Shown piece after piece: positions 29,553 through 38,454 of a stretch of 64,000 nucleotides of DNA. A program made the translations under genes and the position numbers. Position 1 is the first letter of the stretch. The number at the start of each line of letters is the position of its first letter. The stretch comes from Gemmatimonadota bacterium. Lineage in GTDB: Bacteria; Gemmatimonadota; Gemmatimonadetes; Longimicrobiales; Gaopeijiaceae. The notes beneath the pieces were generated by a model. It had not been told where the DNA came from, did not search any database, and saw only the letters and a list, made by a program, of their open reading frames with translations. The stretch lies in the NCBI GenBank assembly GCA_022827345.1, contig JAJDTB010000038.1, positions 1-64,000 on the forward strand, written 5' to 3'.

Positions 29553-30656
29553 TCAACCGTTCCTCTCGAAGAGGTACGCCGAATCCTCGTGGCGGCTGTC
29601 TCCGCCGTCGCACACCGCGAACCTCGCTCCCGACCAGATGGCCGCTCCGCCATAATCGCCGTTCTTGTTCACGGCGTAGTAGTTGACGTTGAAGCTCGGT
29701 CGCCCGTCGTCCCTCTGCAGCCGGGGCTCGACCGTGAAGGTGACGATCCGGCGCAGCGCCTCCAGGCAGGCGTCCGTCGGCGACATGCCGGCGCGCATCA
29801 ACTCCACCACGCTGTGCGAACCGCAGGTCTTGATCACGGCCTCGCCGCGGCCGGTGGAGCCGCACGCTCCGACGTCGTTGTCGACGTAGAGGCCCGCGCC
29901 CACGATGGGGGAATCGCCGACCCTTCCGGGCACTTTCCACGCCAGCCCCGACGTGGTCGTGACTCCGGAGATGGCGCCGTTCCGGTCGATGACGTTGCAG
30001 TTGATCGTCCCCTGCGGGCGCACGCCGTCGTGCGAATCGAGGATGCCGAGACCGTAGTCGTCTTCGTCCTCGAAGGGCTCGGAGTTGCCGTGCCCCGTCT
30101 CCTCCGGGGTGAGGTAGTCGTCCCGGTCGCTCATGGTCGCGCGCCATTCGATCCAGCGGCGGCGCGAGCGCTCGGTGAGGAGGTCCTCGATGTCGTGACC
30201 CATGGACACGGCGAACCGCTGGGCCCCCTTGCCGACCAGAAGGACGTGATCGGTGTAGCGCATGACGTCCATCGCTACCAGGGAAGGGGTCTTGATCCCC
30301 TCGAGACACGCCACGGCGCCCGCGCCGCGGCTGGGTCCGTGCATGACCGACGAATCAAGCTGGACGACCCCGTCCAGATTGGGCAGTCCCCCGTATCCCA
30401 CCGACGAATCGCCTGGGTCGCGCTCGACGATATTGACGCCCTCGACAACCGCTTCGAGGGTGTCACCCCCTCCGTCGACCACCCGGATCGCCGTAGCCAC
30501 GGCTTCAAGCCCGTTGCCGCTGGCCACGGATACCGGAGTTACCGTGCCGCGAAGCACGGCCGGAGCGCCAAGAAGTGGTCTGGCCGTCCCCAGTCCCGCC
30601 GCGGCCGCCGCGCCTGCACCTGCGGTGGCCTTCAAGAAGTCACGTCTGCTGGCCAT
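29553..30656 (-). CDS. Exported glycosylasparaginase / isoaspartyl peptidase-family hydrolase
   Basis: 367 residues. Twin-arginine signal MASRRDFLKATAGAGAAAAA at the N-terminus. The N-terminal nucleophile (Ntn) hydrolase fold follows, with the family's autocleavage site: Thr217 in GTINCNVIDRNGAISG aligns with the nucleophile Thr of glycosylasparaginase, and GVTTTSGLAWKVPGRVGD and VGDSPIVGAG carry the usual substrate-binding residues. An acidic, Glu/Asp-rich insert (residues about 186-200) precedes the cleavage site. It would hydrolyse N4-linked sugar-asparagine or isoaspartyl bonds outside the cytoplasm. First gene of the unit leading to the thiolase. Confidence 0.85.
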   Translation of the reverse strand: MASRRDFLKATAGAGAAAAAGLGTARPLLGAPAVLRGTVTPVSVASGNGLEAVATAIRVVDGGGDTLEAVVEGVNIVERDPGDSSVGYGGLPNLDGVVQLDSSVMHGPSRGAGAVACLEGIKTPSLVAMDVMRYTDHVLLVGKGAQRFAVSMGHDIEDLLTERSRRRWIEWRATMSDRDDYLTPEETGHGNSEPFEDEDDYGLGILDSHDGVRPQGTINCNVIDRNGAISGVTTTSGLAWKVPGRVGDSPIVGAGLYVDNDVGACGSTGRGEAVIKTCGSHSVVELMRAGMSPTDACLEALRRIVTFTVEPRLQRDDGRPSFNVNYYAVNKNGDYGGAAIWSGARFAVCDGGDSRHEDSAYLFERNG

Positions 30657-30720
30657 CTGTCCGAACTCCCTTCCAAAGATGGATTCTCCTGTCCACCCCC
30701 GATCGGGGTGCGGAGTCTGA

Positions 30721-31008
30721 TCAGGCTTCTCTCGGTTCGCCCAGCAGAGACTCGCTGGCGTCGCCGGGTTCCGGCGCGGGACTTTTCCGCTTCAGCCTCG
30801 AAATGACGGGTTGGCAGAACTGCATTCCAACGGCCTTGAGCTGGACCAGGTCGCTGTTGGCCAGATCCGGATACCGCTCTCCAAGGTACTCGACCGTCTC
30901 GCTCATCCAGACGTCCTGATCATCCGTGTTGGCGCTCAGAACGCCGCAACGGTGAATATGACTGAACAACTCGTCTCGTGCACGGTCCATCGGCTCTTGC
31001 TTCGCCAC
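30721..31008 (-). CDS. Uncharacterised 95-residue protein
   Basis: From GTG 31008, preceded by AAGGAGG at 4-5 nt, an excellent ribosome site. The protein, starting VAKQEPMDRARDELFSHIHR, is helical and soluble, with a basic segment (ISRLKRKSPAPEP) near the C-terminus. No family recognised. The good ribosome site argues it is expressed. It stands 64 bp upstream of the exported hydrolase and is transcribed in the same direction; the plus-strand gene at 31166 is divergent. Confidence 0.6.
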   Translation of the reverse strand: MAKQEPMDRARDELFSHIHRCGVLSANTDDQDVWMSETVEYLGERYPDLANSDLVQLKAVGMQFCQPVISRLKRKSPAPEPGDASESLLGEPREA

Positions 31009-31165
31009 TACTCCTCCTTGTAATTGGGTCTGACCCGGGGGCATCGTCCCCGACACACTGCCGGATGGCCGGATGCCTCGCCGACGAAGCCCCTAAACTA
31101 CGTACTGTGACCACAATGGCAAGAAAGAACCCGGTTTTTCCTCAATCAGCTACCCGAGAGACACT

Positions 31166-31567
31166 GTGAGGATCCTCGCCTCGGCAGTGTGCGACCACGC
31201 CGCCGCCTCCCCGGACGGCAAACTCGACATCCACGGGATCTTTCACGACCTGTACGCCTCCGGCTTCCCGGCCCGCCAGGACAAGATGACGCTGGTGCTT
31301 GTCCTGGAGTGGGACCGGATCGACTCGGGCCGCTACACCTTCCGCGTCGATGTGCGGGGGCCGGGAGGGAAGCCCACGCTGACCGTCGAAGGGCATTCGG
31401 AGGTGACTCCCCGCCCCAGGGGCCGTCCGCCGCCCCGCACCCGACTGGTCATGCCGCTCGAGGATGTGGTGTTTCCGGAACCGGGCAGGTACGACTTTCG
31501 CGTGACGGCAAAGGGCCGCACGATGCGCGGGCCGGTGCTCTACCTGAACGCCGCGGATGCCGACTGA
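31166..31567 (+). CDS. Uncharacterised 133-residue protein (DUF6941-like)
   Basis: GTG start at 31166. The protein begins VRILASAVCDHAAASPDGKL and has a beta-sandwich-like pattern (VLEWDRIDSGRYTFRVDVRG; VVFPEPGRYDFRVTAKG). It resembles the DUF6941 family of small cytoplasmic proteins, whose role is unknown; I base this on the opening CD-x(8)-KL-(D/N)-I-x-G-(I/V)-F pattern, which is present here. Monocistronic; the next gene is on the other strand, 76 bp beyond. Confidence 0.65.
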   Translation: MRILASAVCDHAAASPDGKLDIHGIFHDLYASGFPARQDKMTLVLVLEWDRIDSGRYTFRVDVRGPGGKPTLTVEGHSEVTPRPRGRPPPRTRLVMPLEDVVFPEPGRYDFRVTAKGRTMRGPVLYLNAADAD

Positions 31568-31643
31568 GCGTTGCCGTGGGCAGGCTGGCCGGGGTCCACG
31601 CCCGTGGCTCGCGGGGGTTCATCCGCGTACTGTCTGACCGGGC

Positions 31644-32213
31644 TCAGCCGAAGCTCAGCCATCCCGCCGCCTTGAGGGCAAGCAGCGCGAACGCCGCCGC
31701 GGCGCCGAGCAGCGCCTCGTACTCGCGGTTGCGGACGTATCGCGCCAGGGAGAAGGACCTCGCCCGGGATTCCGTCCCGGACGCGCCGCCGGGTTCGTAT
31801 CGCGCGCCCAGCGGGAAGAACATCGGGACCGCTTCGCGATAGCGGTGATAGTCGGTGCCGAAGCGCTTCGTGAGCCGTTCGTCTTCGCGGATCATCGCGC
31901 CCCGGTACATGAGCGCGAAGAATGCGAGGAAGAGGAGGGCGAACCAGGGTCGCCCTCCGGCGATGACGGCGCCGATGCCGATCACGAAGCTGCCCAGGTA
32001 GAGGGGGTTGCGGGTGAATGCGTAGGGGCCGGACACGGCCAGTTCCCGGTCCTTCTCGAGGACTCCGGCGGCCCAGGCGCGAATCCCGAGGCCCGCGAGC
32101 ACCACGGCGGCGCCTGCCAGGATCGAGAGGCGGCCGGGGCGGGCCTGCCAGAAGAACAGCGCGGCGAGAATCCAGGCGCTCCAGAAGCGGAGACGCTCCG
32201 GCCGCCGTCTCAG
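31644..32213 (-). CDS. Isoprenylcysteine carboxyl methyltransferase-family membrane protein
   Basis: The domain reads GPYAFTRNPLYLGSFVIGIG, then hydrophobic helices and an RxDERLTKRFGTDYHRYR block, the hallmark of ICMT/PEMT-like methyltransferases; four or more transmembrane helices in all. No ATG, GTG or TTG precedes the first helix. A CTG at 32213 overlaps the upstream stop as CTGA and has GGAG 7 nt away; starting there restores the first helix (RFWSAWILAALFFWQ) and gives about 189 residues. The usual prediction would start at GTG 32105 with that helix cut. It is the last gene of the envelope operon. Confidence 0.75.
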   Translation of the reverse strand: MRRRPERLRFWSAWILAALFFWQARPGRLSILAGAAVVLAGLGIRAWAAGVLEKDRELAVSGPYAFTRNPLYLGSFVIGIGAVIAGGRPWFALLFLAFFALMYRGAMIREDERLTKRFGTDYHRYREAVPMFFPLGARYEPGGASGTESRARSFSLARYVRNREYEALLGAAAAFALLALKAAGWLSFG

Positions 32214-33103
32214 TTCGGCGCTCCGGACTGGAATTCATGGGCAGCGGCCCCCGCCGTGCCTCCCACGCCCGCATCCTCCGGCGCGACGGTGCCGATTTCT
32301 TCCAGTTTCAGTTCCAGCGTGGGCAGCAGCGTGCCCATGTCCGCCCTCAAATACACCACCAGACGCCGCTCATCGTCGGAGAAGTGGATTTCGGCCTCTC
32401 CGCCCTCCGAAAAAAGTCCGCTCGTCCTGATGATCGGCTGCACGACGATCGTATTGAAAACGCCGGCCGGGACCTCCGTTCGCTCCCTGCGGAGCACCTT
32501 CAGGATCACCGGGTTGCCGTCGTCCTTGTAGTAGCGGTGGAAGGTGTAGGTCTCGCCCACCTCGAGGGGGATGGTGCGTGCGAAGTAGACGAACGAGATG
32601 TCGTCGAGGGGAAGCGCGGTGGGGAGGGCCCAGGTCGTGTCGTAGTCGATCCGCTGCACCAGGCGCTTTTCCGGGTAGAAGTCGTGCTCCCGGTAGCGTT
32701 TGCGCGGCTTCAACTGGTCATTGATGAAGCGTCTCGAGACCAGCGTTTCGGTATCCATCCAGCTGGAGAGGGTCTGCTCGAAGCCGATTCCGAGCGCACT
32801 TCCCTTCATCCGCAGCGCTACCGGATAGGCCGTGAAGCCGTGGAGCGTGTCGATCTGGCCGACGGTCATGAATGCCTCGCCGCCCCCGAATACGCTTGCA
32901 CGCATGTTGAAGCGAAGCTCCTCGCCGGGATCGAAGGGGATGTGTTCGACCCTGTGGCTCGTGGTGACGAGGGAATCGAGTACCAGTGAGGTGTCCTGGG
33001 CAGTGCCCCCGGCCGGGAGGGCCGCGGAAAAGGCGCAAAGGAGCATCGCGGCCGAGCGGCGTGACGGCGTGGGCCGGGCCCGTGAAATCACCTCAGACGG
33101 CAC
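32210..33103 (-). CDS. DUF3108 domain protein, exported
   Basis: 297 residues. Signal peptide (RRSAAMLLCAFSAALPAGGT, cleaved near AQ), then the DUF3108 pattern: FDPGEELRFNMRASVFGGGE, a middle with ISFVYFARTIPLEVGETYT and a C-terminal strand RRLVVYLRADMGTLLPTLELKL. Members are periplasmic or outer-membrane-associated, of unknown function. The ATG at 33103 overlaps the end of the glycosyltransferase gene by 11 bp and its stop overlaps the methyltransferase start, so it is translationally linked on both sides to an envelope-lipid operon. Confidence 0.82.
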   Translation of the reverse strand: MPSEVISRARPTPSRRSAAMLLCAFSAALPAGGTAQDTSLVLDSLVTTSHRVEHIPFDPGEELRFNMRASVFGGGEAFMTVGQIDTLHGFTAYPVALRMKGSALGIGFEQTLSSWMDTETLVSRRFINDQLKPRKRYREHDFYPEKRLVQRIDYDTTWALPTALPLDDISFVYFARTIPLEVGETYTFHRYYKDDGNPVILKVLRRERTEVPAGVFNTIVVQPIIRTSGLFSEGGEAEIHFSDDERRLVVYLRADMGTLLPTLELKLEEIGTVAPEDAGVGGTAGAAAHEFQSGAPN

Positions 33104-33845
33104 CGTGGCCCTCCGGTTCGAGGGGGACGACTCTGCGCAGGCGCAGGATCTGCCGGACGGTCGCCAGCACCCGCACCCGCGTCGAGCGCTGGCGGATGTC
33201 GTACCGGCGGTCCATCGGCACCGAGGCGATGCGGCGGGCGTACGGTGCCAGGATCCGCAGGAGTTCGGCGTTCGCGGCCCACCCGTCGGTGGTGACCAGC
33301 GGGCGGTTCCCGGCGGCCCTCAGCGCTTTCCTGACCACCACGGCGCGGTAGGCACGGAATCCCTGGAAGGGGTCTCCCGGCTGCGATTCCGCGTGCCGGC
33401 GTCCGAGTGCGATCCGCCCAAGCCACCGCGCGAGGCGAACGGTGCGGGGCGGGCGCGCCACATCGGAGCCGGGTTCGCCGACCACGATGTCGGCGCCGCC
33501 CTCGAACGACTTCAACAGCGGGGCAAGGTGCTCCGGATGCTCGGTAAAGTCGCCCTGCATGACTACGATCGCGTCGCGTTTGGGGTAGCGGGTGTAGCCG
33601 CATGCCGCCCGCAGGAGCTCCTCCACCGCGGGTCCGTACCCGATCGGCGTCTGCTCGGAGAGCACGGAAAGCGGCAGGACGCGCTTGTACCTGTCGAGGA
33701 GCGCGCGCGTGCCGTCGCGGGACCCGTCGTCGAGGACCACGACCTCGAAGTCCCGCCCCAGATCCGTCATCACCTCACGGATCTTCCAGAGGAGGACCCC
33801 GATGGTGCGGTCCTCGTCCCTGGTGGGAATGCAGATGTAGACCAT
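33093..33845 (-). CDS. Family 2 glycosyltransferase (dolichyl/undecaprenyl-phosphate type)
   Basis: 250 residues, no transmembrane segment. GT-A fold with IPTRDEDRTIGVLLWKI, DDGSRDGTRALLDRY and QGDFTEHPEHL (metal-binding Asp), as in polyprenol-phosphate mannosyl- or glucosyltransferases. The order of acceptor-binding segments fits this subfamily. It probably transfers a sugar from a nucleotide donor to a lipid-phosphate carrier, or to a surface glycan; the sugar cannot be told. It stands 62 bp downstream of the acyltransferase and overlaps the DUF3108 gene by 11 bp. Confidence 0.88.
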   Translation of the reverse strand: MVYICIPTRDEDRTIGVLLWKIREVMTDLGRDFEVVVLDDGSRDGTRALLDRYKRVLPLSVLSEQTPIGYGPAVEELLRAACGYTRYPKRDAIVVMQGDFTEHPEHLAPLLKSFEGGADIVVGEPGSDVARPPRTVRLARWLGRIALGRRHAESQPGDPFQGFRAYRAVVVRKALRAAGNRPLVTTDGWAANAELLRILAPYARRIASVPMDRRYDIRQRSTRVRVLATVRQILRLRRVVPLEPEGHGAV

Positions 33846-33907
33846 GTTGGCGTCCCCTGGCGGCAGCCGGAATCAAGGACTCTTGCGCCCGAGCCCAGCT
33901 TTTAAAG

Positions 33908-34873
33908 CTACACAGAATGTGATGGGCGGGTTGCCGGTGCGGTTGCCTGCCGTCGCCCGGGCGTCTGCGGAGGCTCGGTCTTCCAGCGTCGGTGCAGCCA
34001 GAGGTATTGGCCCGGAAACTCCCTGACGCGATCCTCGATGCGGGTCGTGAACGCCTGGGTCAGCCCGGCGATGCTCTCGCTGCCTCGGTCGCGCCGCGCG
34101 GCCGGCAGCGGCTCGATGTACACACGGTAGCGCGGCTTCCAGCCCGGCAGGCGAATCGAGAACAGCGTGACGACCTGGGCCCCGGATCTCATGGCCAGGA
34201 CCGCTGGGCCGCGGGCGGTCGAAGCCGGGCGTCCGAAGAAGTCGGCGAAGACTCCGGCGGCGCGCGCATCCTGGTCGCCCATGATCCCCACCGCGCGGCC
34301 CTCCCGCAGCGACCTCAGCACGCCGCGCCGCGCTTCGCCCCGGGGGATGATCCCGAAACCGAGCCGCCGCCGTGAGCGGGTGAGGTACCTGTCGAAGAGC
34401 TCGTTGCGCTGCCTGGCCACCACGATGTCCATCGGGCATCCTCGCGCCACCACCGCCGCGCCCCCGATCTCCCAGTTGCCCAGGTGACCGCTCACCACGA
34501 TGACCCCGCGCCCCTCGCGGGCCGCCGCCTCCAGGAACTCGATCCCGACCACGGTCGTGCACTTCCGCAGCGCGCCGGCACTCATCCCTGCCATGCGGAA
34601 GACCGCCACCGCTTCGGCTGCAAAGTGCATGTAGCAGCGGCGCGCCACCGCGAGGCGCCAGCGGTCGTCCTTCTCCGGAAAGGCCTGGCGCAGGTGTTCG
34701 CTGACGACCTGCCAGCGAGGACGCCCCACCCGCGCCGCAACCCACCCCAGCGCCGCTCCGGCCCGGTCCGCCCACGCTGCCGGAAGCAGCGCGCAGACGG
34801 CGGCAACGATCCTGAGGAACACGTACTCCACGCGATGCCTGAGCGCGCGCCGCAGCCCGGCCCTGCCGCTCAC
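33908..34873 (-). CDS. LpxL/HtrB-like lipid A acyltransferase
   Basis: 321 residues; GTG at 34873 overlaps the ABC exporter's stop (GTGA). Has an N-terminal membrane helix region (VEYVFLRIVAAVCALLPAAW) and the family's HX4(D/E) active site in SGHLGNWEIGG, followed by MGDQDARAAGVFADFFGRPA and LWLHRRWK. It would add a secondary acyl chain to lipid A or another glycolipid, after core synthesis, at the inner-membrane face. Its tight coupling to an MsbA-like exporter supports a role in outer-membrane lipid assembly. Confidence 0.9.
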   Translation of the reverse strand: MSGRAGLRRALRHRVEYVFLRIVAAVCALLPAAWADRAGAALGWVAARVGRPRWQVVSEHLRQAFPEKDDRWRLAVARRCYMHFAAEAVAVFRMAGMSAGALRKCTTVVGIEFLEAAAREGRGVIVVSGHLGNWEIGGAAVVARGCPMDIVVARQRNELFDRYLTRSRRRLGFGIIPRGEARRGVLRSLREGRAVGIMGDQDARAAGVFADFFGRPASTARGPAVLAMRSGAQVVTLFSIRLPGWKPRYRVYIEPLPAARRDRGSESIAGLTQAFTTRIEDRVREFPGQYLWLHRRWKTEPPQTPGRRQATAPATRPSHSV

Positions 34874-36684
34874 CGGAACTGCATCTCCCTGAGCCGCGCG
34901 TAGAGCCCTCCCTGGTCCATGAGCTCGGCGTGGCTCCCTTGCTGCACGATGCGCCCATCATCCACCACGAGAATCAGGTCGGCACGCCGGATCGTCGACA
35001 GGCGATGGGCGATCACGAAGACGGTGCGCCCCTCGAGCAGTTCCTCCAGAGCCGCCTGCACCATCCGCTCCGATTCGCTGTCGAGCGCGCTCGTCGCCTC
35101 GTCGAGGATGAGGATCGGGGGATCGCGGAAGACGGCCCTGGCGATGGCTATCCTCTGCCGCTGTCCGCCGGAGAGCGTGGTCCCCCGCTCGCCCACAACC
35201 GTGTCGTACCCGTCGGGGAGCCTCATTACGAAGTCGTGGGCGTGCGCGGCCCTCGCCGCCGCTTCGATTCGTGCACGCGGAGCCTGCTCCGACCCGTAGG
35301 CGATGTTGGCGCGCACGGTGTCGTGGAAGAGAACCGTGTCCTGGGACACCACCCCGAGGGCACCCCGCAGCGACGCCAGCTGAAGGTCGCGGATGTCGGT
35401 GCCGTCGATCTCGACCGATCCCGCGGTGGGCTCGTGAAAGCGCCCCAGCAGGTCCACGATGCTGGTCTTGCCCGCGCCGCTCGGTCCCACCAGGGCGACC
35501 ACCGCACCCGCGGGCGCGAAGAAGCCAAGCTGCGAGAGCACCGGTTCGCCCTCGCGGTACTCCAGGCGGACGTCCCGGTAGCGGATCCCGGCCCGCACTC
35601 CCGCGAAGCGAATCGCCCCATCGCGGTCGCGACCCTCGGTCGGCGCATCGAGAAACTCGAAGACCCGTTCGGCGCCCACCAGACCCGGCTGCACCAGCGC
35701 TGGAAGCTTGCTGAGATACTTCACCGGAACATAGAGCCGGGTGCTGAGGATGATGAAGCCGATGAGCGCTTCGCCGGTGAGCGAGCCTTCCACTACGACC
35801 ATCCGCGCGCCGTACCAGAGCAGGATCGCCGTACCCACCGCGACGAACACCTCGGTCATCGGGCCGGCCAGGGCCCGCAGGCGCGCCGTCCGCAGGAATG
35901 TGTCGAAGTAGTCGCCCGTCAGGCTTACGAAGCGCTTTCTCGCCTGCGGTTCCGCCGATGCGGCCTTCACCATCCGGATGCCGGACACCGTTTCCTGGAT
36001 GTGGGCGCCGACCTCGCCCGCCATGTCGAGCACCGCCCTGTCACCGCGCCGCAGCCGGCGGACGAGCGGGCCCCAGATCAGCATCGTCACCGGGACGACG
36101 ACGAACGCGGCGACCGTGAGCGAGACGGATATCACGAGCATCCAGTAGAGCGTCGCCGCGAAGAACAGCACGGATGACACCGCCTTGATCAGCTCGGCGG
36201 CGACCAGCGTACGCAGCTGTTCCACGTCGTGCGTCAGGCGGGAGACGATCTGGCCCGTCCGCACCCGGGCGAAAAAGGAAAGGTCCAGGTGCAGGAGGTG
36301 CCCGTACACCTCGTTGCGGAGATCGCGCGTCACGCCCTGCTCGACCCGTGCCGAGAGCCAGGTCCGCGCGAAGTCGACAGCGCTCTTGATTACGATGAGC
36401 ACAAGTATGAAGACGATGATGCCGCCCACTACCGCCTGCGGCTCACCATCGAGATCCACGAACCTGCCGACCGTGTTGTCGAGGGCACGATCGATTCCCC
36501 CGGCCGCCGACCCGGCACCCCCGGCAGCGTCCCCGTCCACCCCGAAGACCGTCCCGAGGAACGGAATGAATACCACGATGGAGAGGGCATCGAGGGCGGC
36601 GTAGAGCGCGCTCGCAACCGCCGCAAGCGCCAGCGCCCCCCGGTGCGGGCGGAGGTACGACAGGATGCGGCGCCAGAGAAACAC
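34870..36684 (-). CDS. MsbA-like ABC exporter (permease-ATPase fusion)
   Basis: 604 residues. Residues 1 to about 330 carry six predicted transmembrane helices of the type I ABC exporter fold; the ATPase half has Walker A GPSGAGKTSIVD, the signature LSGGQRQRIAIARA, Walker B ILILDEATSALDSE and a His-loop VIAHRLSTIRRADLI. The half-transporter form dimerises and probably flips lipid A or another lipid across the inner membrane. It is followed directly by the acyltransferase, with the PorX-like gene 52 bp upstream, so lipid export, acylation and regulation are encoded together. Confidence 0.92.
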   Translation of the reverse strand: MFLWRRILSYLRPHRGALALAAVASALYAALDALSIVVFIPFLGTVFGVDGDAAGGAGSAAGGIDRALDNTVGRFVDLDGEPQAVVGGIIVFILVLIVIKSAVDFARTWLSARVEQGVTRDLRNEVYGHLLHLDLSFFARVRTGQIVSRLTHDVEQLRTLVAAELIKAVSSVLFFAATLYWMLVISVSLTVAAFVVVPVTMLIWGPLVRRLRRGDRAVLDMAGEVGAHIQETVSGIRMVKAASAEPQARKRFVSLTGDYFDTFLRTARLRALAGPMTEVFVAVGTAILLWYGARMVVVEGSLTGEALIGFIILSTRLYVPVKYLSKLPALVQPGLVGAERVFEFLDAPTEGRDRDGAIRFAGVRAGIRYRDVRLEYREGEPVLSQLGFFAPAGAVVALVGPSGAGKTSIVDLLGRFHEPTAGSVEIDGTDIRDLQLASLRGALGVVSQDTVLFHDTVRANIAYGSEQAPRARIEAAARAAHAHDFVMRLPDGYDTVVGERGTTLSGGQRQRIAIARAVFRDPPILILDEATSALDSESERMVQAALEELLEGRTVFVIAHRLSTIRRADLILVVDDGRIVQQGSHAELMDQGGLYARLREMQFR

Positions 36685-36736
36685 GCTCAGCAGTCCGCGT
36701 GAGCACCCGGATCGGCGGGGCGCCGCGGGTGCAAGG

Positions 36737-38305
36737 TCACCGTGGCCGGGGCCGCAGGACCGCGACCGGCACGATCATCTCCTCCGGCGAGATTCCGCCG
36801 TGCAGGAAGGAATTCCTGTACCGGCGCTGGTACTCGCGCAGCTTGGTCGGGTAGACGAAGAAGTTGTCGTCAAGAGCGACGAGGTAGGTCATTCCGGGTC
36901 TCGCCGCGGGGAGGCGAAGGTCTCCTGCCCGGCTTGTTGCAAAGGCGGACTCGGGATTTCGCGCCCTCAGGTTGGCGCCGAACTTGTAGCGCAGATTGGC
37001 GCTTGCTCCACGGCGCGCGTAGACGGTCGCGGGATGCTGGCAGTGGATGCTGCCGTGATCGGTGGTGAAGACGACTCGATACCCGTCGGCGGCCGCCTCC
37101 TTCAGCACGGCAAACGCCGTGGAGCGCTCGAACCAGGAACGGGTCAGCTGCCTGAGCGCCGCCGCGTCCTTGGCCACCTCCATGAGGATCGGTGACTCCG
37201 AGCGGCCGTGGGTCATGAGGTCGACGAAGTTGAACACCATCGCAATCACCGCGCCCCGCCTCCGGGCCGCCGTCCTCACGCGTGCGCGCACCTGATCCGA
37301 CCTCATGTCGCTCAGGACCTTCTCGTAATGGACGGGACGGTCCTTTCCGGTGAGCCGCCGCAACTGCTCGCGCAGCATTTCTGCCTCGTGGGCGTTGAGC
37401 GAACCCTCGTCGTCCGACGAGTCCCACCACTCCGGCCGCGCCCTCGCGATGTGGTCCGGGAACAGTCCCGAGAAGATGGCGTTGCGCGCGTACGGCGTGG
37501 CCGTGGGCAGGATCGAATAGTGGTAGCTCTCGTGCACGTCGAAGAACTCGCCCAGAAGCGGCGAGATCACGCGCCACTGGTCGAGGCGCATGCAGTCGAG
37601 GACGACGAAGAAGACGGGATCGCTGCCCAGGAGCGGGAGCAGCCGGCGTTCCACGACGTCCACGGACAGTTCCGGGCGCATTCCCTGGCCGCGCATCCAC
37701 CGTGGGTAGTTGACCGTGACCCAGCGGCCGAAATCGTGGCGGAGGTCGTCCTGCAGCGCCTCCACCGTGCCCATGAGCCCGGTCTCGCCCGAGGTTTCAA
37801 GGCGGATGTGCCAGTCGACCAGCTCCCGGTGGAGCCTCGCGAAGTCGCGCGCGGTGGTCGCCTGCTCCCGCAGACTGACCAGTGCCGGCCACTGGGTCGC
37901 AAAGTCCTGGGCGGCCCGCTGCTGCTGTATCGACGACCCCTCCAGGATGCGGGTGACCACGGAGAGCACCTGGCGGGGGCTGGTCGGCTTGACCAGGTAG
38001 TCCTCCACCTGGCGGCCGATCGCCTCGGTCATCGTGCCGTCCTCCTCCGACTTCGTGACCATGACCACGCGGGCGTGCGGGTCGTCCCGCCGGATGAGCT
38101 GCAGCACCTCGAGGCCCCGGCGGCCGGGCATGTGTTCATCCAGCAGGATCAGGTCGTAGGACTGGCCGCGGAGCAGGGCGAGCGCGTCGTCGCCGTTGCT
38201 GATGCCGTCGACGTCGTAGCCCCTCTGGCGGAGGAAGAGGAGGTGGGGACGCAGCAGGTCGATTTCGTCGTCCACCCAGAGGATTCGCTTGCTCGCTCTT
38301 CGCAT
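36737..38305 (-). CDS. PorX-like response regulator with alkaline-phosphatase-superfamily (PglZ) domain
   Basis: 522 residues. Receiver domain 1-120: acidic pocket D12/D13, phospho-acceptor D56 in LILLDEHMPG, T84 and K106 (DYLVKP). A helical linker follows. From about 230, an alkaline-phosphatase superfamily domain shows metal ligand D237 (FVVLDCMRLDQW), the nucleophile T270 in LPTATPYARN, and TTDHGSIHCQHP further on, ending with HGGISPEEMIVPV. This order is that of PorX, the regulator of type IX secretion in Bacteroidota, whose effector degrades oligonucleotides. No T9SS genes are visible here. The partner kinase and target are unknown. Upstream is a TonB-like gene, downstream the lipid exporter. 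Confidence 0.88.
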   Translation of the reverse strand: MRRASKRILWVDDEIDLLRPHLLFLRQRGYDVDGISNGDDALALLRGQSYDLILLDEHMPGRRGLEVLQLIRRDDPHARVVMVTKSEEDGTMTEAIGRQVEDYLVKPTSPRQVLSVVTRILEGSSIQQQRAAQDFATQWPALVSLREQATTARDFARLHRELVDWHIRLETSGETGLMGTVEALQDDLRHDFGRWVTVNYPRWMRGQGMRPELSVDVVERRLLPLLGSDPVFFVVLDCMRLDQWRVISPLLGEFFDVHESYHYSILPTATPYARNAIFSGLFPDHIARARPEWWDSSDDEGSLNAHEAEMLREQLRRLTGKDRPVHYEKVLSDMRSDQVRARVRTAARRRGAVIAMVFNFVDLMTHGRSESPILMEVAKDAAALRQLTRSWFERSTAFAVLKEAAADGYRVVFTTDHGSIHCQHPATVYARRGASANLRYKFGANLRARNPESAFATSRAGDLRLPAARPGMTYLVALDDNFFVYPTKLREYQRRYRNSFLHGGISPEEMIVPVAVLRPRPR

Positions 38306-38454
38306 GGCGGGAAGTTAGCAGGTTGGGGTGGGCCGCGCGCGTGCCCCGCGTGCCTCCGCTCTTCGTCCAGGGAATGCCGCGGCGGGTTTGTCCGCGGGCT
38401 GCCCGCAGTCCACGGGTGAATCCGCGCAGGCACCGACAGCGGCGAGGCGCCCCG

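Noticed and set aside
36737-38305. PglZ-type domain as part of a BREX or phage-defence system
   Set aside because: The neighbours are lipid-export and acyltransferase genes; the receiver-plus-phosphatase order is PorX-like, and no BREX components (methylase, BrxC-like ATPase) are present.
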